Assembly (NCBI RefSeq): GCF_002737765.1
Contig: NZ_PEGG01000209.1
Coordinates: 1-5,617 of the forward strand
DNA length: 5,617 bases
Direction: 5' to 3'
DNA from: Caulobacter sp. B11
GTDB lineage: Bacteria; Pseudomonadota; Alphaproteobacteria; Caulobacterales; Caulobacteraceae
A program made the translations under genes and the position numbers. How positions within the stretch are numbered: the first letter of the stretch is position 1; each line of letters opens with the position of its first letter. The notes below the pieces were generated by a model. The model made no database searches. It was not told the origin of the DNA and saw only the letters and a list, made by a program, of their open reading frames with translations. This document shows, piece after piece, positions 1-5,251 of this stretch.

Positions 1-338
1 GATGCCGGGCAGCCACTTGGCCTTCTGTTCGGGGCTGCCGAACATCACCAGGCCCTGGCTGCCGATGCCGACATTGGTGCCGAACACCGAGCGGAAGGCG
101 GGCGAGGCGCGGCCCAGCTCGATGCCGACCAGGCACTCCTCTTCCATGTTCAGGCCCAGGCCGCCGTATTCCTCGGGAATCGACAGGCCAAACAGGCCAG
201 GCCCTTCATCTCCTCGACGATCTCCGGCGGGACCGCGTCGTCCTCGGACACCTTGGCCTCGATCGGCCGCAGGCGTTCGGCGACAAAGCGCGCCACCATG
301 TCGATCAACTGCTCGCGGGTTTCGAGATCGAGGGCCAT
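1..338 (-). CDS. Acyl-CoA dehydrogenase, N-terminal part (partial, one frameshift)
   Basis: Flavoenzyme family that introduces the alpha-beta double bond into acyl-CoA thioesters in fatty-acid or branched amino-acid breakdown, passing electrons to ETF; cytoplasmic. The start is ATG at 338-336, preceded by a strong GGAAGGA ribosome site. Residues 1-47 (MALDLETREQLIDMVARF...EEMKGL) are in one frame. The rest (LFGLSIPEEYGGLGL, then ELGRASPAFRSVFGTNVGIG and SPEQKAKWLPG) is in another frame and runs off position 1. The join is at about 196-200, where one G is missing (CTG-GGC-CTG expected, CTGGCCTG seen). Only about 112 of some 380-400 residues are present, all of the helical N-terminal domain, so the FAD site and catalytic glutamate lie outside. 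IPEEYGGLG is a family hallmark. It lies 129 bp downstream of the permease on the same strand. Substrate chain length cannot be told. The family call is firm; the break is probably a sequencing error. Confidence 0.88.
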
Positions 339-467
339 GGGGTTCCTTCCGGCGTCAAACACTTGTTTTGCCGCGACTGTAGCCACCGGCGGCCGGAATG
401 GAAGAGGCCGAAAACGTCGAAATCACGCCTGCCGCAGGGTCAGGGCCCCTTGTCCGGCCCGCTTTTT

Positions 468-1885
468 TCAAACCGGGCGCGCCAGGACGCTCTTGTGGAC
501 GCCATAGGCGAAATAGACCGCGAAGCCGATCAGGTGAGCGAACAGGAAATAGGTCTGGGTCTTCACCGGCAGGCTGGAGAACAGGTACAGGCAGCCCAGG
601 ATCGCCCCGGTCGCCACCAGAGGCCAGACCGGGGTCGAGAACACCCGCGCCCGGCCCGGATCGCGCAGCCGCAGGATGATCACCGACAGCCCCACCGCCA
701 CAAAGGCGGCCAGCGTGCCGGCATTGGCCAGTTCGGCGATGTCCTTCAGCGACAGAAAGCCGACAGCACCGCCGCCAGCACCCCGGTCAGCACGGTCATC
801 AGCACCGGCGTGCCGGTCTTGGGGTTCACCCGGGCCAGGGCTTGGGGCAGCAGGCCGTCGCGGGCCATGACGTAGAAGATCCGGCTCTGGCCATACATGA
901 AGGCCAGGATCACCGTCGGCAGGGCGACCACGGCCGCCAGGGCCACCAGTTGGGCGGTCAGCGGATGGTTGAGGGTTTCCAGGATGAACACCAGCGGCGC
1001 CTCGCTCTGGGAAAACACCTCGGCCCGCGAGGCCCCGATCGAGACGGCGGCCACGACCATGTAGATCACGGTGCAGACGGCCATCGAGCCGACGATGCCG
1101 ATCGTCAGGTCGCGCTTGGGGTTCTTGGCCTCCTCGGCGGCGGTCGAGACCGCGTCGAAGCCGTAGAAGGCGAAGAAGATCAGGCTGGCGGCGGCCATCA
1201 CCCCGACCTTGACGCCGTCGGGACCGGCCACGGCGGCGAAGCCCTGGGGCATGAAGGGGGTGAAGTGGCTGGCGTCGAAGCTGGGCAGGACCAGGGCCAC
1301 GAATACCGCCAGGGCGGCGATCTTGATGGCCACCAGGACCATATTGATGGTGGCGCTCTCGCGGGTGCCCAGCGACAGCAGACCGGCGACGGCCAGGGAG
1401 ATGATCACCGCCGGCAGGTTGACCAGCCCCCCGGCGTGCGGGCCGGCCAGCAGGATCTCGGGTGTGCCGATCATCCGGAACAGGCCCGCCGCATGGGCCG
1501 ACCAGCCGACGGCCACGGCCGCGCAGACCAGGGTGTATTCGAGGATCAGGCTCCAGCCGACGAACCAGGCCACCGGCTCGCCCATGGCCACATAGCTGTA
1601 GGTATAGGCGCTGCCCGAGGCCGGGATCATGGTCGACAGCTCGGCATAGCACAGGGCGGCGCAGGCGCAGACGGCCCCGGCGATCAGGAATGACAGGATC
1701 ACGCCCGGCCCCGCCAGGCCGGCCCCGACGCCGGTCAGGGTGTAGATGCCGGTGCCGACGATGGCCCCGACGCCCAGGGCGATCAGGTGATACCAGCTCA
1801 GCGTCTTCTTCAGTTGATGGCCGTGATGGCCATGATGGCCGGCAGCCATGGCGTCGATCGACTTGCGGCGCGTCCAGAAACTCAT
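468..1885 (-). CDS. APC-superfamily amino acid permease, CAT (cationic amino acid transporter) type, one frameshift
   Basis: Inner-membrane amino acid transporter. The start is ATG at 1885-1883 with GGGGAGGA close upstream on the minus strand; the stop is TGA at 470-468. As read, the first frame gives 379 residues ending at 746. One missing base at 759-760 (likely GGG read as GG) separates it from the last 96 residues (FLSLKDIAELANAGTL to HKSVLARPV). Restored length is about 472 residues, normal for the family. Landmarks are the unwound TM1 glycine motif IVGTGIY (42-48), PASGSAYTYSY (88-98), the CAT signature YGFDAVSTAAEEAKNP (241-256), and the loop YGQSRIFYVMARDGLLP (331-347). Hydrophobic segments fit 12 or more membrane spans. 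The cytoplasmic N-terminus carries a histidine cluster, GHHGHHGH (16-23). It lies 90 bp downstream of the DUF6356-like gene and may be co-transcribed with it. Family is certain. Substrate is unknown; the CAT label does not prove a cationic amino acid. Confidence 0.92.
757..763 (-). other. Frameshift site in the permease gene
   Basis: In the first frame the codons after GTG-CTG-TCG read GCT-TTC-TGT-CGC-TGA, giving an early stop at 748-746. Adding one base to the GC at 760-759 gives a glycine or alanine codon followed by TTT-CTG-TCG-CTG-AAG. That restores FLSLKDIAELANAGTLAAF, a conserved late-helix region of CAT-type permeases. Nothing resembles a slippery heptamer for programmed shifting, so this reads as an error or a point mutation. 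Confidence 0.8.
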
Positions 1886-1975
1886 GCGATCCTCCCCGAC
1901 TCTGCGGGCCGACCATGGGCTGGGATCGCCGCCTCGCCAAGGGCGGATCGCGCGGGCGCGCAGAGGCCCTCGCGG

Positions 1976-2227
1976 TCAGATCACCGCGTCGAAAGCGGCC
2001 AGGCCGTTGAGGGCGGCGGGCGAGACGCGGCCGCGGTTGCGCATGCGCTCGAACAGCTGCTTGACGCATTGGCTGCCGGTCTTCTCGAACAGGAACGGGA
2101 AGACGCCGTGGACGAAACAGGCCAGGCCGCCCAGCAGCATCGGGACCGCGAAGCTCCAGGCCATGGCCATGTGCTGGCCATAGGTCTCGTCGACCGAGCG
2201 CGGGTGACGGGTGAAGAGATCGAGCAT
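1976..2227 (-). CDS. Small membrane protein, DUF6356-like
   Basis: An 83-residue protein resembling the DUF6356 family of alphaproteobacteria, whose function is unknown. The chosen start is ATG at 2227-2225, giving MLDLFTRHPRSVDETYGQH. The short N-terminus followed by HPRSV-x-ETY (8-16) is what I recall as typical of the family. An in-frame GTG seven codons upstream (2248) is possible but would add only MILRGPR, and no clear ribosome site decides between them. One hydrophobic stretch (about 23-47, WSFAVPMLLGGLACFVHGVFPFLF) predicts a single membrane helix, followed by EKTGS (48-52) and a basic amphipathic tail (VKQLFERMRNRGR, 55-67). It is the first gene of the leftward set, 90 bp before the permease and divergent from the Lrp gene, so it may share the permease's regulation. 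The family call comes from memory of the pattern; the gene itself is well supported. Confidence 0.8.
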   Translation of the reverse strand: MLDLFTRHPRSVDETYGQHMAMAWSFAVPMLLGGLACFVHGVFPFLFEKTGSQCVKQLFERMRNRGRVSPAALNGLAAFDAVI

Positions 2228-2312
2228 GCGGGGTCCCCGGAGAATCACGACAGGCCCCAGTCTGACCGCTTCGCCAGGAAAGCCATGGTTCCATTTTTGC
2301 TCGAAACCCGGG

Positions 2313-2342
2313 ATAAGAGAACCCTGTTCTCCTAATAGGCAA
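2313..2342 (-). promoter_or_regulatory. Candidate promoter for the leftward DUF6356-permease set
   Basis: On the minus strand TTGCCT (2342-2337) and TCTTAT (2318-2313) are separated by 18 bases and could act as -35 and -10 elements, placing the transcript start near 2306 and leaving a leader of about 80 bases. The inverted repeat at 2314-2334 lies inside this promoter, which would suit regulation. The match to consensus is only moderate and was made by eye. Confidence 0.3.
2314..2334. promoter_or_regulatory. Candidate Lrp/AsnC operator (inverted repeat)
   Basis: A perfect 6-bp inverted repeat GAGAAC / GTTCTC with a 3-bp CCT centre (2317-2331) extends outward, after one mismatch, by two more pairs (TA at 2314-2315, TA at 2333-2334), so 8 of 9 positions pair. 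It lies in the 124-bp gap between the divergent Lrp-type regulator and the DUF6356-permease genes, ending 17 bases before the regulator's start codon. Lrp/AsnC proteins commonly bind pseudo-palindromes of about 15 bp next to their own gene, so autoregulation and control of the divergent genes is a fair inference. No binding evidence exists here. Confidence 0.5.
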
Positions 2343-2351
2343 GATTTGAGA

Positions 2352-2819
2352 ATGATTTCACTGGATCAGATCGACCGGCGACTTCTGGCCCTCCTGCAGC
2401 AGGACGCCACCACGCCGATCGCCGAATTGGCCGAGCGGGTCGGCCTGTCCCAGACCCCCTGCTGGAAGCGCATCAAGCGCCTGCAGGACGGCGGGGTGAT
2501 CACCGCCCGGGTCGCCCTGATCGACCGCGACGCCCTGGACCTGTCCCTGACGGTGTTCGTGGCGGTCAAGACCGGCCGCCACGACGAGGCCTGGCTCAAC
2601 ACCTTCGCCGCCGGGGCCAGCGCCCTGCCCGAGGTGGTCGAGTTCCACCGGATGAGCGGCGAGGTCGACTATCTGCTCAAGGTCGTCGTCCGCGACATCG
2701 CCGCCTATGATCGGTTCTACAAGCGGCTGATCGCCACCGCGCCGCTCAATGACGTCAGTTCCAGCTTCGCCATGGAGCAGATCAAGTTCACCACCGCCCT
2801 GCCCATCGCCGTGTCTTGA
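2352..2819 (+). CDS. Lrp/AsnC-family transcriptional regulator
   Basis: DNA-binding regulator of the leucine-responsive/AsnC family, 155 residues, the usual family length. The start ATG at 2352 gives MISLDQIDRRLLALLQQDA, the standard family opening; the frame stays open upstream but homology begins here. The ribosome site is weak (AGGCAAG or GAG just upstream). The N-terminal helix-turn-helix spans about 20-45 (TPIAELAERVGLSQTPCWKRIKRLQDGGVI). A RAM effector-binding and oligomerisation domain spans about 65-148, including MSGEVDYLLKVVVRD (101-115), the region that contacts amino-acid ligands in this family. It is divergent from the permease set and 48 bp upstream of the aminotransferase on the same strand, so it probably controls both. 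The likely ligand is an amino acid, but which one is unknown. The call is firm at family level. Confidence 0.95.
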   Translation: MISLDQIDRRLLALLQQDATTPIAELAERVGLSQTPCWKRIKRLQDGGVITARVALIDRDALDLSLTVFVAVKTGRHDEAWLNTFAAGASALPEVVEFHRMSGEVDYLLKVVVRDIAAYDRFYKRLIATAPLNDVSSSFAMEQIKFTTALPIAVS

Positions 2820-2867
2820 TCCTGTCATCCGGCGCGGCTCTTCTGCGGCCAGGCATGGAGCACGAGC

Positions 2868-2954
2868 ATGGACACGACGCGTAGAGACGCCTTTGGCCTG
2901 TTGATCGGCGGCGCGGCCCTGGTCCCGGCCTGGGCCCCCGGCCGCGCGGGCGCC
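2868..2954 (+). other. Predicted twin-arginine (Tat) signal peptide of the aminotransferase
   Basis: Encodes the first 29 residues. The n-region MDTTRRDAF has the paired arginines, matching the S/T-R-R-x-F part of the consensus spaced by one residue. It is followed by a short, moderately hydrophobic h-region and a c-region APGRAGA ending in a plausible AxA-type (A-G-A) cleavage site. Cytoplasmic HisC proteins lack such an extension, since homology begins only around residue 40. Confidence 0.75.
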
Positions 2955-3977
2955 CAGACCGTCGATCCGGCCCCGCCGCCGGCCATCCGCGCCCATCTGG
3001 GCGTCACCGAAAATCCCTATGGCCCCAGCCGCGCCGCCCGCAAGGCCGCCGCCGAGGCCCTGAACGACACGCCCTATTACGCCTGGGCGCTGGAGGCCCC
3101 GCTGGTCGAGCTGATCGCCCGGCGCGAGGGCGTCAGCCCCGAGATGGTCGGCCTGTGCAACGGCTCGCTGGAGGCCCTGTCGCTGCTGTCGACGGCCTTC
3201 GCCAAGGCCGGCCCGATCGTGGCTCCGCAGCCGACCTACGCCACGCCCCTGCTCTATGCCCAGCGCCAAGGGGGCAAGCTGGACTGGGTTCCGGTCGCCG
3301 CCGACCACCAGATCGACCTGCCGGCCCTGGCCGCCCGGGCCGCGGGGGCGGGCTGCGTCTATGTCTGCAATCCCAACAATCCCACCGGCCTGCTGCTGGA
3401 TCCCGACGCCTTGCGGGCCTTCTGCGTCGAGGCCTCCAAGAGCGCGCCGGTGATCGTCGACGAGGCCTATATCGAGATCAGCCCCGACCCGGCCGTCCAC
3501 TCGATGATCGACCTGGTCCGGGAGGGTCGCGACGTGGTCGTGGCCCGCACCTTCTCCAAGGTCTATGGCCTGGCCGGCCTGCGGGTCGGCTTCATCATCG
3601 CCCAGCCGGAACGGGTCCGGCAGCTGAAGAGCCTGATCCCCACCCACAAGGGCCGCCCCGGCCTGGCCGCCGCCACGGCCTGCTATGGCGACGCGGCCTA
3701 TCTGGCCGGGACCAAGACCTATCTGGAAGCCTGCCGGGCCAAGATCTACGCCATCTGCCGGGCCAATGGCCTGACCGCCCTGCCCTCGCACGGCACCTAT
3801 GTGTTCGTTGACACCGGCAAGCCCAACCTGGCCTTCCAGAAGACCCTGGCGAGCCTGGGGGTCGAGGTGCGGGTGTTCGACAGTCCCGCCCACCCCACCT
3901 GGATCCGGGTCGGCACGGCCAGCCCCGCCGAGCTGGACATCTTCGCCGAGGTCCTGCCCCGGGCCCTGAAGGCCTGA
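2868..3977 (+). CDS. Tat-exported PLP-dependent aminotransferase, class I/II (HisC-like)
   Basis: A 369-residue fold-type I PLP enzyme, most like histidinol-phosphate aminotransferases. The start is ATG at 2868 with GGAG seven bases upstream. Residues 1-29 form a twin-arginine leader: TRRDAF (4-9, Arg5-Arg6), hydrophobic GLLIGGAALV (10-19), and a likely AGA cut site before Gln30. Tat transport carries folded, cofactor-loaded proteins, so a periplasmic site is inferred. Catalytic features are ENPYGPS (48-54), NGSLE (98-102, where HisC usually has NGSDE), NPNNPTG (168-174), Asp198 in VDEAY contacting the PLP nitrogen, Schiff-base Lys231 in TFSKVYGLAGLR (228-239), and Arg347 in WIRVGT binding the substrate carboxylate. 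All key residues are present, so it should be active. It follows the Lrp gene by 48 bp and is probably co-transcribed. The leader and linkage to a regulator and permease, not to his genes, argue against histidine synthesis. The amino-group donor and acceptor are unknown. Confidence 0.9.
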   Translation: MDTTRRDAFGLLIGGAALVPAWAPGRAGAQTVDPAPPPAIRAHLGVTENPYGPSRAARKAAAEALNDTPYYAWALEAPLVELIARREGVSPEMVGLCNGSLEALSLLSTAFAKAGPIVAPQPTYATPLLYAQRQGGKLDWVPVAADHQIDLPALAARAAGAGCVYVCNPNNPTGLLLDPDALRAFCVEASKSAPVIVDEAYIEISPDPAVHSMIDLVREGRDVVVARTFSKVYGLAGLRVGFIIAQPERVRQLKSLIPTHKGRPGLAAATACYGDAAYLAGTKTYLEACRAKIYAICRANGLTALPSHGTYVFVDTGKPNLAFQKTLASLGVEVRVFDSPAHPTWIRVGTASPAELDIFAEVLPRALKA

Positions 3978-3990
3978 GCTGGCCCGACTA

Positions 3991-4033
3991 CCCGCGTCCG
4001 CCGTCCACCGCCGGGGTGGCCTGAAGGCGCGGG
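3991..4033 (+). terminator. Nested hairpin after the aminotransferase, possible terminator
   Basis: An outer stem CCCGCG (3991-3996) with CGCGGG (4028-4033) encloses an inner hairpin CCACC (4005-4009) with GGTGG (4015-4019). It begins 14 bases after the aminotransferase stop. There is no following T-run, so it is not a classic intrinsic terminator, and in DNA this GC-rich such pairing can arise by chance. Confidence 0.25.
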
Positions 4034-4051
4034 CCGGGGTAACACCCGTGG

Positions 4052-4381
4052 ATGGCACGAACCAAGCAAAGCGCTGAATTTGAGATCACGGTCGAGGGCG
4101 ACCCCTATGTCTGGCGCCTGCATCGCCAGCCGGGCTGGTCGAGCGACTCCGGGGTGCGGCACGGGATGGCGATCGCCGTGCGCCACCGCGACTGGCAGCG
4201 CGAGGCCGTGGTCGAGTTTCCGCCCGGCCCCGAGCCCCGCTATGGCGCGCCGCAACTGAAGCCTTCGCAGATCCCGACGGACCTCGTGGCCCGGGCCATC
4301 GTCTCGGCCATCGGCGCCGGCTGGGAGCCGCTGTCGCGCGGCAAGACCGTGGCCATCGTGGTCGATTCGCAGGGCGGCTGA
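4052..4381 (+). CDS. Conserved hypothetical protein, 109 residues
   Basis: I do not recognise a named family, although the pattern resembles short uncharacterised proteins seen in alphaproteobacteria. The start ATG at 4052 gives MARTKQSAEFEITVEGDPYVWRL; the ribosome site is weak (a G-rich stretch some 15 bases upstream). The N-terminal half looks like beta strands (FEITV, YVWRLHRQP, GMAIAVRH, EAVVEFP; residues 10-57). A proline-rich link (PPGPEPRYGAPQLKPSQIP, 57-75) leads to a helix (TDLVARAIVSAIGAGW, 76-91) and a closing strand (KTVAIVVD, 98-105). There is no signal peptide, membrane segment, cysteine or obvious catalytic motif. Codon use matches its neighbours, which supports a real gene. 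It is 74 bp from the aminotransferase and convergent with the TetR gene, 14 bp away. Function unknown. Confidence 0.75.
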   Translation: MARTKQSAEFEITVEGDPYVWRLHRQPGWSSDSGVRHGMAIAVRHRDWQREAVVEFPPGPEPRYGAPQLKPSQIPTDLVARAIVSAIGAGWEPLSRGKTVAIVVDSQGG

Positions 4382-4395
4382 AGCGCTGAAGCGCT
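4382..4395. repeat. Tandem self-palindrome in the convergent gap
   Basis: AGCGCT, itself a palindrome, occurs twice (4382-4387 and 4390-4395) separated by GA. It exactly fills the gap between the stop of the 109-residue protein and the stop of the convergent TetR gene. The copies could pair, but only with a two-base loop and no T-run, so a terminator role is unproven. Confidence 0.35.
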
Positions 4396-5025
4396 CTAGT
4401 CCGGCCAGAGATCCTGCACGTCGCCCTTGCGGTTGAGCATGTGGGTGGCGCGCTTGATCAGCATCAATAGCCTCTGGCGGCGGCCGTCCTGGTCATAGGT
4501 CAGGGTCGAGCGGGCCAGGCCTTCCAGCATGAAGCGGGCCAGGTCGCGACTGGCCTGGAAGCGCGGGCCGGCCCCGGCGTGGAGAATCTTGAGGAAATGG
4601 TCGCCGGCCTGGGCGCGGTCGAACTCGGCCTGGGCCGGGGCCAGCAGGGCGTGAATGGCCGGATCGGTGCGGGCCGCGGCCTCCAACTCGGCGAAGGCCA
4701 GGAAGGGGATGGTCTGCAGCAGCTCCCAGTAGGTATCGATGGCGTGCTCGGTGACGTCGGCGCCCGCCGGCAGCCCGTCGGCGGCGGCCCGGAACAGGGC
4801 CGAGCGCTCGGCCTGGACATGGACCACCACGGCCTCGACCAGGGCCTCGCGGGTCGGGAAGTGATAGAGCATCGCGCCGCGCGTGAGATCGGCGGCCTCG
4901 GCGATCAGCGGATTGGTCGCGGCGTGATAGCCCAGCTCGGCGATCAGCCGCATGGCGCAGTCGAGAATCCGCGCGCGGGTCTTCTGGGACTTGGGAGTGT
5001 CCTTAGCGAGGCGGGCGGCGTCCAT
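4396..5025 (-). CDS. TetR/AcrR-family transcriptional regulator
   Basis: A 209-residue protein, normal for TetR one-component repressors that release DNA on binding a small ligand. The start is ATG at 5025-5023 (MDAARLAKDTPKSQKTRARIL) with only a weak GGG ribosome site; the stop is TAG at 4398-4396. The N-terminal DNA-binding domain covers about 13-65. Helix 1 is TRARILDCAMRLIAELGYHAAT (16-37), and the helix-turn-helix is PLIAEAADLTRGAMLYHFPTREALV (39-63), whose G-x-x-YHF-x-x-R/K-E-x-L ending is diagnostic. The C-terminal part (about 70-200) is all-helical and ligand-binding, including IPFLAFAELEAAARTDPAIHALL (105-127); it is too variable to name a ligand. It faces away from the metallophosphoesterase gene across a 226-bp gap and may regulate itself or that gene. 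Family certain, targets unknown. Confidence 0.94.
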   Translation of the reverse strand: MDAARLAKDTPKSQKTRARILDCAMRLIAELGYHAATNPLIAEAADLTRGAMLYHFPTREALVEAVVVHVQAERSALFRAAADGLPAGADVTEHAIDTYWELLQTIPFLAFAELEAAARTDPAIHALLAPAQAEFDRAQAGDHFLKILHAGAGPRFQASRDLARFMLEGLARSTLTYDQDGRRQRLLMLIKRATHMLNRKGDVQDLWPD

Positions 5026-5049
5026 GGCCCTGATCTAATGCGCGCCATG

Positions 5050-5077
5050 CTGCATCGCAACAGCCGCTGTGACGCAG
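5050..5077. promoter_or_regulatory. Candidate TetR operator (imperfect inverted repeat)
   Basis: A 28-bp imperfect palindrome centred between 5063 and 5064, with outer arms CTGC and GCAG. Ten of 14 positions pair, including CTGC, TC/GA and CA/TG steps. It starts 24 bases upstream of the TetR start codon, where a self-regulating TetR protein usually binds. Found by eye in GC-rich DNA, so chance is possible. Confidence 0.35.
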
Positions 5078-5202
5078 GGACGCGCGGCCGGCGCGATGGT
5101 CAAATTCAGGGCTGGAGCGCCTGATAGACGCCCAACCCGCCGTTCGCGGGGTTTCATCAAAGCGACATGCAATCAGCTTATTGCGCGGCGGCAGGGGCGA
5201 GA

Positions 5203-5230
5203 CTCCGTTCGCGATCGTTCGGGGACGGAG
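5203..5230 (+). other. Possible leader hairpin before the metallophosphoesterase
   Basis: CTCCGT (5203-5208) pairs perfectly with ACGGAG (5225-5230) around a 16-base loop that contains the palindrome CGATCG. It lies just upstream of the likely start of the phosphoesterase gene, in a stretch where I see no coding. A second small inverted repeat, GCAAT (5169-5173) with ATTGC (5180-5184), lies nearby. Neither matches a riboswitch or small RNA that I know. Confidence 0.2.
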
Positions 5231-5251
5231 CAAACGGCGGGGGACTCGGGC

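Noticed and set aside
443..468. A GGGCC/GGCCC hairpin (443-447 with 456-460) followed by TTTTTT on the plus strand, looking like an intrinsic terminator.
   Set aside because: It points rightward, but no plus-strand gene lies to its left. For the leftward permease transcript the A/T tract is on the wrong side, so it is not supported as its terminator.
757..763. Programmed ribosomal frameshifting as the explanation for the permease break.
   Set aside because: There is no slippery heptamer or downstream pseudoknot visible, and the same type of base loss occurs in the unrelated acyl-CoA dehydrogenase gene.
842..1693. A 283-codon open frame on the plus strand inside the permease gene.
   Set aside because: Composition (His, Gly, Asp, Gln, Arg) is typical of the antisense of a membrane-protein gene. 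The opposite strand encodes a clear APC permease.
773..2342. The long minus-strand open frame (468-2342) read as one 624-residue protein.
   Set aside because: Only its last 96 or so residues (758-471) are real, being the permease C-terminus. The rest is the wrong frame of the permease and DUF6356-like genes and is Arg/Gly/Pro-rich without motifs.
2358..4058. A 566-codon open frame on the minus strand opposite the Lrp and aminotransferase genes.
   Set aside because: Its translation is low-complexity and rich in Gly, Gln, Ala, Asp and Arg, with no recognisable motif. It is the antisense shadow of two firmly identified genes in GC-rich DNA.
4396..5124. Open frames on the plus strand across the TetR gene (for example 4579-5124).
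   Set aside because: These are antisense shadows; the minus strand has a full-length TetR protein with a diagnostic helix-turn-helix.
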